DNA of 64,000 nucleotides from the NCBI RefSeq assembly GCF_003312875.1, contig NZ_CP015163.1, positions 5,704,001 to 5,768,000 on the forward strand, given 5' to 3'. The translations under genes and the position numbers were made by a program. The notes under the pieces are model-generated. The model was not told the DNA's origin and searched no databases. It saw nothing but the letters and a program-made list of their open reading frames with translations. Numbering within the stretch: position 1 is the stretch's first letter; the number at the start of each line of letters is the position of its first letter. The stretch comes from Amycolatopsis albispora (GTDB lineage Bacteria; Actinomycetota; Actinomycetes; Mycobacteriales; Pseudonocardiaceae). Shown piece by piece: positions 1 to 8,631 of the stretch.

Positions 1-451
1 TGTGGACGTGCACCCGGTGGAAACCGGTCGCGACTGCTGGGTCGCCGGGTTGTTCTGGGAAGGGGTGGACGGCTGCGCCGGGCACTCCGACGGCGACGTC
101 GCCGCCCACGCGCTGTGCGACGCCCTCCTGTCCGCCGCCGGTCTCGGTGATCTCGGCGCCGTCTTCGGCACCGGCGACCCGCGGTGGGCCGGTGCGCACG
201 GGGTGGACCTGCTCGCCGAGGCCCGCCGTCGCGTGGAGCAGGCGGGGTTCGCCGTCGGCAACGCGGCGGTCCAGGTGATCGGCAACGCCCCGCGCATCGG
301 CAAGCGCCGCGAAGAGGCGCAGCGGCTGCTCTCGGAGGCGGTCGGCGGGCCGGTCAGCGTGGCGGGCACCACCACCGACGGCCTCGGTCTCACCGGCCGT
401 GGCGAGGGCATCGCGGCGATCGCCACCGCCCTGCTGCTCCCGGTAGCCTGA
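1..451 (+). CDS. ispF: 2-C-methyl-D-erythritol 2,4-cyclodiphosphate synthase (5' partial)
   Basis: IspF cyclises CDP-methylerythritol 2-phosphate to 2-C-methylerythritol 2,4-cyclodiphosphate in the non-mevalonate isoprenoid pathway. The visible 149 residues contain the metal-binding DVHP, the [16 protein letters not shown] segment and the C-terminal [17 protein letters not shown] block. The GTG at position 2 is not the real start: it is the valine of the family's usual G-V-D-V-H-P, which normally sits 8-10 residues in, so the gene starts upstream of the window. The neighbouring ispD expected in actinobacteria would lie just outside. Four bases separate its stop from the HAD gene, suggesting cotranscription. 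Confidence 0.95.
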   Translation, partial: VDVHPVETGRDCWVAGLFWEGVDGCAGHSDGDVAAHALCDALLSAAGLGDLGAVFGTGDPRWAGAHGVDLLAEARRRVEQAGFAVGNAAVQVIGNAPRIGKRREEAQRLLSEAVGGPVSVAGTTTDGLGLTGRGEGIAAIATALLLPVA

Positions 452-455
452 CGCC

Positions 456-1142
456 GTGACGATCACTGCGGCGATGTTCGACTTCTCGGGGACCGTCTTC
501 CGGCTGGAGCAGGACGAGTCCTGGCTCGCCGACCTCACCGACGACGGCGGTGCACCGCTCGACCTCGAAGCCCAGACCGAGCTGATGCGGCGGATGACCG
601 CGCCGGTCGGGCAGGTGGCCCAGTTCGACGACGAGCACCAGCACGCATGGGAAAACCGCGATCTCGACGTGGACCTGCACCGCAAGGTCTATCTCGACGT
701 GCTCCGCCAGTCCGGCGTGCCGGACCTCGCGCAGCGCGAGGCACTCTACCAGCGGCTGATTGATCCCGCGATGTGGACGCCGTACCCGGACACCGAAGCG
801 GCGCTGAAGGGGCTCGCCGGCCGTGGTGTCAAGGTGGCCGTGATCAGCAACATCGCCTTCGACATCCGCCCGGCCTTCCGCGCCCGCGGCTGGGACGCCT
901 ACGTGGACGCCTTCGTGCTGTCCTTCGAGGTCGGAGCCATCAAGCCGCAGCCGGAGATCTTCCAGGCCGCGCTCGACCAGTTGGGGGTCACCGGCCCGGA
1001 GGCGCTGATGGTCGGCGACTCCGAGGAGGCCGACGGCGGTGCGCGGGCGCTGGGCTGCGCCTTCGCGCTGGTCGATCCGCTGCCGACGAGCGAGCGCCCG
1101 GACGCGCTGCTGACCGCGCTGAGGACCCACGAACTGCGCTGA
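456..1142 (+). CDS. HAD-superfamily hydrolase with DxS instead of DxD
   Basis: This is a 228-aa cytosolic HAD-fold protein. Motif I is F-D-F-S-G-T at residues 8-13 (nucleophile Asp9), motif II is VISN, motif III is the lysine of GAIKPQPEIF, and motif IV is GDSEEADGG. The general acid/base Asp two residues after the nucleophile in HAD phosphatases is Ser11 here, so a simple phosphatase role is uncertain. In the family, changes at this position go with other chemistries such as dehalogenases and phosphonatases. Substrate unknown. It lies 4 bp after ispF and 48 bp before cysS. The GTG start fits the short gap. Confidence 0.85.
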   Translation: MTITAAMFDFSGTVFRLEQDESWLADLTDDGGAPLDLEAQTELMRRMTAPVGQVAQFDDEHQHAWENRDLDVDLHRKVYLDVLRQSGVPDLAQREALYQRLIDPAMWTPYPDTEAALKGLAGRGVKVAVISNIAFDIRPAFRARGWDAYVDAFVLSFEVGAIKPQPEIFQAALDQLGVTGPEALMVGDSEEADGGARALGCAFALVDPLPTSERPDALLTALRTHELR

Positions 1143-1190
1143 ACGCCGATCGGTGCGGCCTTCGTCACGGCGAACCCGTACCATTTCGGC

Positions 1191-2576
1191 GTGGCCCTAC
1201 ACCTATACGACACGGCGTCCAGGAGTTTGCGGGAGTTCCAGCCCGCCCGCGGTGGAACGGCGTCGATGTACGTGTGCGGGGCGACCGTGCAGGGCATCCC
1301 GCACATCGGGCACGTCCGCGGGGCGCTGAACTACGACGTGCTGCGGCGCTGGCTGGTCCACAGTGGACTGGACGTGCTGTTCGTGCGGAACGTCACCGAC
1401 ATCGACGACAAGATCCTCACCAAGGCCGCGGCGAACGAGCGGCCGTGGTGGGAGTGGGCGGCCACGCACGAGCGCGCCTTCGAGGAGGCCTACACCGCGC
1501 TGGGCTGCCTGCCGCCGTCGATCGCGCCGCGGGCCACCGGCCACGTGACGCAGATGGTCGAGCTGATGCAGCGGCTGATCGATCGCGGGCACGCCTACGT
1601 GGCCGGCGGTGACGTGTACTTCTCGGTGAAGTCGTTCGACGGTTACGGCGCGCTCTCCGGCCAGCAGCTCGACGACGTCCAGCAGGGCGAGAGCCTCGCC
1701 GAGGGCAAGCGCGACCCGCGTGACTTCACGCTGTGGAAGAGCGCGAAGCCCGGCGAGCCGTCCTGGCCGACGCCGTGGGGCGACGGCCGCCCCGGCTGGC
1801 ACCTCGAGTGCTCGGCGATGTCGACGGCCTACCTCGGCCGCGAGTTCGACATCCACGGCGGCGGGGTCGACCTGGTGTTCCCGCACCACGAGAACGAGCG
1901 CGCGCAGTCGAACGCGGCGGGTGACCCGTTCGCCCGCTTCTGGCTGCACAACGCGTGGGTGACCATGTCCGGCGAGAAGATGTCGAAGTCGCTGGGCAAC
2001 GTGGTCGCGATTCCGGAGATGCTGCGCCGGTACCGGGCCGTGGAGCTGCGGTACTACCTGGTGCAGCCGCACTACCGGTCGACCATCGAGTACTCCGACA
2101 CGGCGATTTCCGAGGCCGCGCAGGGATATCGCCGGATCGAGCAGTTCCTCCGGCGGGTCGCGGGCGCGGCGGGCGCGGTCGAACCGGGAGCGCTGCCCGC
2201 GGAGTTCACCGCGGCGCTCGACGACGACCTGTCCACCCCGCAGGCGTTCGCCGTGATGCACAACACCGTGCGCGACGGCAACGCGGCGCTGGACTCGGGC
2301 GATACCCAGCGGGCGCTCGAACTGGCCGGGTCGGTGCGCGGCATGACCGCGGTGCTCGGGCTCGACCCGCTCGACCCGAAGTGGGCCGCCGGGCAGGAGA
2401 GCCCGGCGCACCAGGCGCTGTCCGACCTGGTCGGCGGGTTGCTGGAGACCCGGCAGCGGGCGCGCAAGGAGAAGGACTTCACGCTCGCGGACTCCGTCCG
2501 CGCGTGGTTGCAGAACGCGGGTGTCACGGTGGAGGACACCCCCAACGGTCCACAGTGGACCCTTAAGGACTCGTAG
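1191..2576 (+). CDS. cysS: Cysteinyl-tRNA synthetase
   Basis: A class I aminoacyl-tRNA synthetase that charges tRNA-Cys. Signature HIGH is seen as P-H-I-G-H (residues 38-41) just after the zinc/Cys-binding region (Y-V-C-G, Cys29). KMSKS is at 263-267. The zinc and substrate segment HLECSAM and the [15 protein letters not shown] block are intact. At 461 aa it is full length, and the N-terminus fits other actinobacterial CysRS. The ispF-cysS-rlmB cluster is common in actinobacteria. The mycothiol ligase MshC is a paralogue, but position and length favour CysS. Confidence 0.97.
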   Translation: MALHLYDTASRSLREFQPARGGTASMYVCGATVQGIPHIGHVRGALNYDVLRRWLVHSGLDVLFVRNVTDIDDKILTKAAANERPWWEWAATHERAFEEAYTALGCLPPSIAPRATGHVTQMVELMQRLIDRGHAYVAGGDVYFSVKSFDGYGALSGQQLDDVQQGESLAEGKRDPRDFTLWKSAKPGEPSWPTPWGDGRPGWHLECSAMSTAYLGREFDIHGGGVDLVFPHHENERAQSNAAGDPFARFWLHNAWVTMSGEKMSKSLGNVVAIPEMLRRYRAVELRYYLVQPHYRSTIEYSDTAISEAAQGYRRIEQFLRRVAGAAGAVEPGALPAEFTAALDDDLSTPQAFAVMHNTVRDGNAALDSGDTQRALELAGSVRGMTAVLGLDPLDPKWAAGQESPAHQALSDLVGGLLETRQRARKEKDFTLADSVRAWLQNAGVTVEDTPNGPQWTLKDS

Positions 2577-2578
2577 CA

Positions 2579-3547
2579 ATGGCAGGCAACTCCCGTCGTC
2601 GGGGCGCGATTCGCAAGGACGGCACCAAGAAGGGCGCCGTGGTCGGCTCGGGCGGCCAGCGGCGCAAGGGGCTCGAAGGCAAGGGCCCGACCCCGAAGGC
2701 CGAGATGCGGCCGGGCCACCCGGCGCAGCGCCGGGCCGCGGCGGCCGCCGCGCGCGCGGCCAAGGCCAAGCAGCGCGACAAGGACAAGAGCGAGGCGCCG
2801 GAGCTGATCGCCGGGCGCAACCCGGTGGTCGAGGCGCTGCGCGCGGACGTGCCGGCGACCGCGCTGTACGTGGCGCTCAACATCGAAGCCGACGACCGCG
2901 TCACCGAGGCCGTGCGGCTGGCCGGCGACCGCGGCATCTCGATCCTGGAGATCCCGCGCGAGGAGCTCGACCGCAAGACCAACCGCGCGGTGCACCAGGG
3001 CCTCGGGCTGCAGGTGCCGCCGTTCGAGTACGCGCACCCGGACGACCTCCTGGCCGCCGCCCGCGACTCGGGCGAGCCGCCGCTGCTGGTGGCGCTGGAC
3101 GGGGTGACCGACCCGCGCAACCTGGGCGCGGTGATCCGCTCGGCGGCCGCGTTCGGCGCGCACGGTGTGGTGCTGCCCGGGCGTCGCAGCGCGGGCATGA
3201 CCGCGGTGGCGTGGCGGACCAGTGCCGGTACCGCGGCGAAGCTGCCGGTGGCGGTGGCCACGAACCTGACGCGGCAGCTGAAGGCGTGGGCCGCCGACGG
3301 CCTGATGATCGTCGGGCTGGACGCCGACGGCTCGATGGACATCGACGAGCTGAACCTGGCGACCGATCCGCTGGTGATCGTGCTCGGCTCCGAGGGCCGC
3401 GGGTTGTCGCGGCTGGTGCGCGAGACGTGTGACGCGACGGTGTCGATCCCGATGGCGGCCGGTGTGGAGTCGCTGAACGCCTCGGTGGCGGCCGGTGTGC
3501 TGCTGGCCGAAGTGGCGCGGTTGCGGCGAGTGACCGGGCGGATCTGA
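2579..3547 (+). CDS. rlmB: SpoU/TrmH-type 23S rRNA 2'-O-methyltransferase
   Basis: A 322-aa SPOUT methyltransferase, predicted to methylate the ribose of a 23S rRNA guanosine (G2251 in E. coli). Residues 1-75 are a lysine/arginine/alanine-rich basic tail typical of actinobacterial members. After it come the SpoU substrate-binding domain and the knot motifs [27 protein letters not shown] and [12 protein letters not shown]. It starts 2 bp after the cysS stop, so the two are probably cotranscribed. Exact RNA target is inferred from family and position. Confidence 0.93.
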   Translation: MAGNSRRRGAIRKDGTKKGAVVGSGGQRRKGLEGKGPTPKAEMRPGHPAQRRAAAAAARAAKAKQRDKDKSEAPELIAGRNPVVEALRADVPATALYVALNIEADDRVTEAVRLAGDRGISILEIPREELDRKTNRAVHQGLGLQVPPFEYAHPDDLLAAARDSGEPPLLVALDGVTDPRNLGAVIRSAAAFGAHGVVLPGRRSAGMTAVAWRTSAGTAAKLPVAVATNLTRQLKAWAADGLMIVGLDADGSMDIDELNLATDPLVIVLGSEGRGLSRLVRETCDATVSIPMAAGVESLNASVAAGVLLAEVARLRRVTGRI

Positions 3548-3615
3548 GCGCTGCGGCCGCGCCCCCTCGGCTAGGGTCACAGAACTGACACGTCACCAGG
3601 GGGAGCCGCTCGGCC

Positions 3616-5052
3616 ATGTCGTTCGTTTCGCCGCTGTTCCTGTGGTACTTCATGCCCGCGGTGCTGGTCGCCGTGCTGGTGTGCCCGAGGAGCTGGCGGA
3701 ACGGCATCATCGCGGTCGGCAGCCTGATCTTCTACGCCAGCGGCGCCGGGGTGTTCACCCTGCTGCTGCTGGCGTGCATGGTGCTGAACTACCTGGCCGG
3801 GCCGGCGCTGGAGCCCAGCGAATGGGACCGCGCCAGGGACGCGCGGCGGCGGGTGCTGTTGCTGTGCGTGATCGGTTTCAACGTCGGCATGCTGGTGGTG
3901 TGGAAGTACGCCGGGTTCGCCACCGAGCAGATCGCGTGGTTCGCGCAGGCGTTCGGCGGTGACTTCCCGATCGTGGAGCTGGCGCTGCCGATCGGGATCT
4001 CGTTCTACACCTTCCACCACATCTCGTACGTGGTCGACATCTACCGCGGTGAGCGGCAGGCGCTGAAGAACCCGGTGTCGTTCGCGACCTACATCTCGAT
4101 GTTCCCGCAGCTGGTCGCCGGGCCGATCGTGCGGTACCGGGAGATCGCCGACCAGCTGCCGCAGCACCGGTCGCACCGGCTCGACGACATCGCCGCCGGG
4201 TTCCCGCGGTTCGCGCTGGGGCTGTGCAAGAAGACGATCATCGCGGACTCGATCAGCCCGATGGTCGACGCGTGCTTTTCCACGCCGCCGGGTGACATGA
4301 CCTTCGCGGTGGCGTGGCTGGGGGCGCTGGGGTACACGCTGCAGTTGTTCTTCGACTTCTCCGGATATTCGGACATGGCGATCGGGCTGGGGCGGATGCT
4401 CGGGTTCCGGCTGCCGGAGAACTTCGCGCGGCCGTACTCGTCGGTGACCATCACCGAGTTCTGGCGGCGGTGGCACATGTCGCTGTCGCGGTGGTTCCGG
4501 GACTACGTCTACATCCCGCTGGGCGGCAACCGCGACGGCGCCGCGAAGACCTACCGCAACCTGTGCATCGTTTTTGTGCTCACCGGCTTCTGGCACGGGG
4601 CGGACTGGACTTTCCTGGTCTGGGGCATGTTCCACGGCGCGTTGCTGATCATCGAACGCGCCTTCGGCTGGTCGGCGGCCCCGAAAGCGCGAGGCGCCAT
4701 GATCGCGCGGCGGGCGCTGACCTTCGTGCTGGTGGTGTTCGGCTGGGTGTTCTTCAAGTCGGCCGACCTGACGCGGGCCCTGAACATGATCGGGCACATG
4801 CTGCTGCCCGACTTCGACGGCCTGACCGACGTGGTCGAGGCGGCGCTGACCAACCAGCGGCTGGTGCTGTTGCTGATCGCGCTGGTGGTGGTGTTCCTGC
4901 CGGCGCACCCGGTGACCGGGCCGCTGCTGGAGTCGTCCCGCAGCAAGCCGGCCACCGGCCTGAGGATCGCGGTGATGACGGTGGGCCTGGTGTACGCGTC
5001 GATCCTGGTGGCTACGGGCACTTTCAGCCCGTTCCTCTACTACCAGTTCTGA
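3616..5052 (+). CDS. MBOAT-family membrane O-acyltransferase (AlgI-like)
   Basis: A 478-aa polytopic membrane protein of the AlgI/DltB type. These transfer acyl groups, often acetyl, across the membrane onto polysaccharides or other surface molecules. Family marks are the FWHG histidine (His327), a second histidine at W-G-M-F-H-G (His340), and the conserved ITEFWRRWHMSLSRWFRDYV and YIPLGGNR blocks. A GGGGGAG ribosome site lies upstream of the ATG. AlgI enzymes usually work with an SGNH/AlgX-type partner. The only such gene in the window is 8.4 kb away (13490-14803), so a functional pair is possible but not shown. Acceptor unknown. Confidence 0.9.
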   Translation: MSFVSPLFLWYFMPAVLVAVLVCPRSWRNGIIAVGSLIFYASGAGVFTLLLLACMVLNYLAGPALEPSEWDRARDARRRVLLLCVIGFNVGMLVVWKYAGFATEQIAWFAQAFGGDFPIVELALPIGISFYTFHHISYVVDIYRGERQALKNPVSFATYISMFPQLVAGPIVRYREIADQLPQHRSHRLDDIAAGFPRFALGLCKKTIIADSISPMVDACFSTPPGDMTFAVAWLGALGYTLQLFFDFSGYSDMAIGLGRMLGFRLPENFARPYSSVTITEFWRRWHMSLSRWFRDYVYIPLGGNRDGAAKTYRNLCIVFVLTGFWHGADWTFLVWGMFHGALLIIERAFGWSAAPKARGAMIARRALTFVLVVFGWVFFKSADLTRALNMIGHMLLPDFDGLTDVVEAALTNQRLVLLLIALVVVFLPAHPVTGPLLESSRSKPATGLRIAVMTVGLVYASILVATGTFSPFLYYQF

Positions 5053-5158
5053 CGCAACGTCACGATCGATTACGCTAAGCTCAACACACTCGCGCGCCGG
5101 TTCGCGGGGCGGCATCGAGTACCTAAACTGGGGGGCACGCGACGTGGAAGGGCTCGAG

Positions 5159-5584
5159 ATGGCGGAGTTGAGAAAGCGCAGGCCGGCCAGGAGCGTGCCG
5201 CGCGCCCGCACCGCCGAGCAGTTGAAGCGCAAGTACGAGCAGGGCAAGAGCATCCGCGCACTGGCCGAGGAGGCTGGGCTCTCCTACGGCTCCGTGCGCA
5301 GGATGCTGGCGGAATCCGGTACCCAGATCCGCCGGAGCGGCGCGGCAGCTCCAGCGAAGGACAAGCAACGCGCCGAAGCACACCAGTTGCTGGACAAGGT
5401 GCCCGGCTCCCGCCTGGACGAGGCCGCCGCCTTCCTCCGCGAACTGGCCGCGCCAGCGCAGGCCGACAAACCACAACGGCGATTCCGCACGGTCGGTGTT
5501 TTCGACGGTGAACCGGATCTGGGCAGGCGCGCCAAGGAAGCAGCCCGCCGTGAACTCGGTGGCAGGTCGACCAGAACCGCGTGA
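5159..5584 (+). CDS. Helix-turn-helix antitoxin of a PIN toxin-antitoxin pair
   Basis: A 141-aa basic protein with a resolvase-like helix-turn-helix at about residues 20-55 (K-S-I-R-A-L-A-E-E-A-G-L-S-Y-G-S-V-R-R-M), followed by an alanine-rich linker. It overlaps the PIN-domain gene by 4 bp, the usual arrangement of type II antitoxin then toxin. I chose the ATG at 5159 because GGAAGGG lies 6 nt upstream; the in-frame GTG at 5144 would place that ribosome site inside the gene. The protein probably binds its own promoter and neutralises the downstream toxin. This HTH type is not one of the common VapB folds (AbrB, RHH, Phd). Confidence 0.75.
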   Translation: MAELRKRRPARSVPRARTAEQLKRKYEQGKSIRALAEEAGLSYGSVRRMLAESGTQIRRSGAAAPAKDKQRAEAHQLLDKVPGSRLDEAAAFLRELAAPAQADKPQRRFRTVGVFDGEPDLGRRAKEAARRELGGRSTRTA

Positions 5585-5994
5585 TCATCCTGGACACCGG
5601 CCCGGTGGTCGCCATGAGCAACCGCCGGGACGACGACCACCAACGGTGCACGCGGTTGCTGACGACCACCCTGGAACCCTTGGTGCTGCCCGAACCACTG
5701 CTCACGGAAATCGGCTACATGCTCGGTTCCCGCGCCGGAGCGCAGGCCGAGGCGGATTTCCTCCGCGACATCGCCGACGGCGTCTACACCGTCGAGTCCA
5801 TGCATCGCGCCGACATCGGACGCGCGGCGGATCTGGTCGAGCAATACGCGGACCTGCCGCTGGGAACGGCAGACGCGTGTGTTGTAGCACTTGCGGAAAG
5901 GCTGGGCGTGACGCGCATCGCCACCCTGGACGAGCGGCACTTCTCCGTGGTCAGGCCGCGGCACGTCCGCTCCTTCGACCTACTGCCTAGCTAG
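5581..5994 (+). CDS. PIN-domain ribonuclease toxin (VapC-like)
   Basis: A 137-aa PIN domain. The acidic metal-binding residues expected in VapC toxins are visible: Asp5 (I-I-L-D-T-G-P), Glu43 (L-L-T-E-I-G), Asp98 (G-T-A-D-A-C) and Asp117 (T-L-D-E-R-H-F). VapC proteins cleave specific RNAs, often tRNA or rRNA. The GTG start overlaps the antitoxin stop as GTGA, implying translational coupling. The 3' end overlaps the converging oxidoreductase gene by 8 bp. Target unknown. Confidence 0.85.
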   Translation: MIILDTGPVVAMSNRRDDDHQRCTRLLTTTLEPLVLPEPLLTEIGYMLGSRAGAQAEADFLRDIADGVYTVESMHRADIGRAADLVEQYADLPLGTADACVVALAERLGVTRIATLDERHFSVVRPRHVRSFDLLPS

Positions 5995-6841
5995 CTTTGC
6001 GGAAGTGGTCGACGAGGCGGGAGTAGCTGTCGTTCGCATGGCCGGAAGCGATGGCGCGCGTTACCAGGTTCTGCGTGTAGGCCGGGAACTCCGCATCGAT
6101 GCCGCGCGCTTTGCTTTCCCGGACGAGGTCGGCCAAAGAGGGCAGGTGGTGTTGCAGGGCACCGAATTCCAGCGCGAACGAGCCACTGTCCACTTCGGAG
6201 GCGAGCGACGGGAGGTGTGAAAGCAGCGCCGAAACCGAGGGGGTGGCCTTGTCCAGGAAGTCCGAGACCTGGATGCCGGCGTCCGTCAGCAGGGCGGCCG
6301 CGTGCAGGAAACCGTTCAGGGCGCCCCACATCGTGTCGTGCACGGCCATGCCGTACAGCGTCGGCGCGCCCGGGTCGGCGGAGATGTAGGTGCCTCGCCC
6401 GCCGAGCAGTGCCAGTGCCTCCGAGTGGCCTTTGTGGACGGAGGCGTTCCCGCCGAAGAAGATCACGGCTTCCGGGTGGCCGATTCCGGGTGCGATGGTC
6501 ATGATCTGGCCGTGCAGGTACGCCACCCCGGCCGAAACAGCCCAGTCCGCCACCGAACGCGCCTCGTCCGAGGTGCCGTCGGTCAGGTTCAGCACCGAGC
6601 GTCCACGTAGGTCACCCGCCGATTCAAGCAGCGTGCGCGCCACCTCGTTGCCCTTCACGCTGACCACGATCAGCCCTCCCGCCGCGACGGCATCGGCCAC
6701 CGTCGCGGCCTCGCGGGTGCCCGACGGGGCCTTGCCCGGGGTGCGGTTCCACACCGCGGTGGGGTGCCCACCGGCCGCGAACGCCGCCGCGAGGGCGTGG
6801 CCCATCTCGCCGAGGCCGAGCACGGTAATCGGGTCAGTCAT
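5987..6841 (-). CDS. NAD(P)-binding beta-hydroxyacid dehydrogenase / imine-reductase-like protein
   Basis: A 284-aa protein with an N-terminal Rossmann motif G-L-G-E-M-G (residues 8-13) followed by V-W-N-R-T, which suggests NADPH use, and a helical C-terminal dimer domain. This is the architecture of 6-phosphogluconate-dehydrogenase-like and imine-reductase enzymes. No catalytic lysine of the classic hydroxyacid dehydrogenases is obvious, which leans towards imine-reductase-like chemistry. The ATG at 6841 is preceded by GGAGAGG; upstream in-frame codons run into the promoter and were excluded. A MerR/SoxR-type operator lies 50-70 bp upstream, so expression is probably induced by a redox or drug signal. 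Substrate unknown. Confidence 0.82.
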   Translation of the reverse strand: MTDPITVLGLGEMGHALAAAFAAGGHPTAVWNRTPGKAPSGTREAATVADAVAAGGLIVVSVKGNEVARTLLESAGDLRGRSVLNLTDGTSDEARSVADWAVSAGVAYLHGQIMTIAPGIGHPEAVIFFGGNASVHKGHSEALALLGGRGTYISADPGAPTLYGMAVHDTMWGALNGFLHAAALLTDAGIQVSDFLDKATPSVSALLSHLPSLASEVDSGSFALEFGALQHHLPSLADLVRESKARGIDAEFPAYTQNLVTRAIASGHANDSYSRLVDHFRKAS

Positions 6842-6890
6842 TTCATGGATCCTCTCCGGACTGGCGTCAGTGCAGTTCAGCGACCATATG

Positions 6891-6910
6891 ACCTCAACCA
6901 AAGTCGAGGT
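6891..6910 (-). promoter_or_regulatory. MerR/SoxR-type operator inside a 19-bp-spaced promoter
   Basis: ACCTCAACCAAAGTCGAGGT is an inverted repeat (arms ACCTC[A/G]AC, 7 of 8 matching) resembling SoxR and other MerR-family boxes. Read on the minus strand, it sits between TTTACC and TATGGT with exactly 19 bp between them. That overlong spacer is the hallmark of MerR-family activated promoters. It points at the oxidoreductase gene at 5987-6841. No MerR gene is adjacent; the one MerR gene in the window (45035) has a different operator sequence. Confidence 0.65.
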
Positions 6911-7011
6911 AAAGGGCCAGTGTGGACCGGGGGCTGGTTGCCTGCCCCACACCGGGGTGAGAAGATCCGGGTCCCGCCTGTCGACCGGCACCGGAAAGGA
7001 ATTCCCGAGTT

Positions 7012-7656
7012 ATGCCCGACCGCGTCGACGACTCGCCTCCGCTCGATTTCGCGCTCTACGGCCTGAGCGACTCCTGGCAGGGCGCCCGCTGGCTGGCCGC
7101 GCTCGAAGGCAAGGTCGGCACTCCACTGTGGGCAGCCTGGCTCGGCCACTTCTCGAACGACGCCGCGGTGTTCACCGGCTCGGCCGCCCGCACACGCCAC
7201 GACGAACTGCACACCGCGCCCGGCGCCGACCGGCTCAGCCAAGTGGCCTTCACCGCCGCCTTCGCGATGTCCAACTTCACCCTGCCCGCCGCCGCCGACC
7301 AGCGGCCGGAGAAGGTGCTGGACGCGGTGGTCGCCGAGGTCGAGCACGCCGCGGCCGAGCACCACCGCTGGGAGAACGCCTCCTGGGAACTCGACGGCGA
7401 GATCCTCGCCGCGAAGGTCTGGCGGTTCGCCGGCGCCTGGTGCGCCTTCACCGACACGCTGACCGACGAGTACCTGTTCGCCTACGGCATCGGCGTCGAG
7501 CCCGATGACCTCGAGTTCAGCAAGGTCACCGACACCCAGCAGTACGGCTTCTCCCGCCGCCAGCGCCTCGGCCCGGCCGCGCTCGCCGAGATCAAGAAGC
7601 CGAATCTGCCGCGTCCGGCTCAACTGCACGAGGACCACCGGAAGCTCGTCTCCTGA
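7012..7656 (+). CDS. Hypothetical protein
   Basis: A 214-aa acidic soluble protein that I do not recognise. It is rich in tryptophan (D-S-W-Q-G-A-R-W-L and others) and shows no signal peptide or membrane segment. Several aromatic and acidic residues look like a helical bundle. The ATG has GGAAAGGAA-type purines about 10 nt upstream. It diverges from the oxidoreductase, with the MerR-type operator between them. Its last 65 bp overlap the converging signal-peptidase-like gene. Confidence 0.75.
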   Translation: MPDRVDDSPPLDFALYGLSDSWQGARWLAALEGKVGTPLWAAWLGHFSNDAAVFTGSAARTRHDELHTAPGADRLSQVAFTAAFAMSNFTLPAAADQRPEKVLDAVVAEVEHAAAEHHRWENASWELDGEILAAKVWRFAGAWCAFTDTLTDEYLFAYGIGVEPDDLEFSKVTDTQQYGFSRRQRLGPAALAEIKKPNLPRPAQLHEDHRKLVS

Positions 7657-8416
7657 CCAGGCGCGCCACCACCATGGCCGCCCCGGTCACCACGGCGAGC
7701 GCACCGAACCCGAAGCCGGTGACAACGGCCCAGGTCAGCGGCCCCGGCAGGGTCTCGGCCGGACGCGGTTCGGCGAGCCCGGCCGTGACGAAGGCACCCG
7801 CCTGCGGCAGGTTGCGCTCCGCGCCGTCGGCCCCACGTTCGGCGACCACCCGGCCACGCACCGCGGACAATGGCAGTGCGGCGCGTTCCGGGCTGTCGGC
7901 GAATGCGCGGGAATCGAACGCATTACCGCGATTGTCCCCGAGCAGGAACACCGAATTAGGCGGCACAACCACCCTAAAGGGAAATGTGCCGCGATCCGGT
8001 CCGAGGTAATCCTCGTGCACCGGAATGCCGTTCACCACCAGTGCGTCGCGGTGGTCGCAGCAGAGCACCGTGTCCCCGCCGATGCCGACCACCCGGCTGA
8101 CCAGCTGCCCCTCCCGCTGCCACGCCCCGGCGTCCACGACCACCACGTCACCGCGGCGCACATCGCCCGGTTCTCCCAGCAGCAGCAGGCTTCCCGGGGT
8201 GTACGCGGCGCCCATCGACCGGTCACCGGCGGCGGTCTGGACCGCCTGGTCCGAACCATCCAGCGCCGCGGTGATGCGCGGGTGCAGGAAACCGAACGCG
8301 ACCAGGAAGCCGCCGACGATCAGCAGCGGCAGCAGGATGAACGGCGCACCCCGCCACCACCACGGCCGCGATTGTCTTCCCGACAGTTCTTCACCAACCC
8401 CTGGCACCGAATTCAC
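7592..8416 (-). CDS. Signal peptidase I-like (S26) protein lacking the catalytic lysine
   Basis: An S26-fold membrane protein with an N-terminal membrane segment (around F-I-L-L-P-L-L-I-V-G-G-F), the RRGDVVVV box, the VVGIGGDTV box, the LLGDNRGNAFDSRAF box and a C-terminal membrane segment. The serine of box B is kept (R-S-M-G, codon near 8216). The general-base lysine that should precede R-V-V-G is serine: the codon at 8096-8098 reads AGC on the minus strand. It may therefore be inactive as a classical leader peptidase or use other chemistry. Start uncertain: I give GTG 8416; a TTG at 8506 would add 30 poorly conserved residues. Confidence 0.75.
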   Translation of the reverse strand: MNSVPGVGEELSGRQSRPWWWRGAPFILLPLLIVGGFLVAFGFLHPRITAALDGSDQAVQTAAGDRSMGAAYTPGSLLLLGEPGDVRRGDVVVVDAGAWQREGQLVSRVVGIGGDTVLCCDHRDALVVNGIPVHEDYLGPDRGTFPFRVVVPPNSVFLLGDNRGNAFDSRAFADSPERAALPLSAVRGRVVAERGADGAERNLPQAGAFVTAGLAEPRPAETLPGPLTWAVVTGFGFGALAVVTGAAMVVARLVRRRASGGPRAVEPDAADSAS

Positions 8417-8631
8417 CCCGCTCGCGAAGATCGCCAGCGAAAAAATATCGGCGCGCGGCAAAAAAGGGCGGGGTCGCGACAGAACCGTAGCAAAAGTCTC
8501 AGGCAAAGCTCAGCTGGTTGCTTGCGCTATCCACCTACCCACTCGAACACGTGGGGCGACGCCGGACCTCGGCGATGCGCAGCCGTCGCGGCCGAAACCT
8601 GCGAGAATCGGCCGAAACGGCATACGGCACG

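Noticed and set aside
2..451. Complete ispF starting at GTG 2
   Set aside because: The GTG encodes the valine inside the conserved G-V-D-V-H-P; the true start is upstream of the window.
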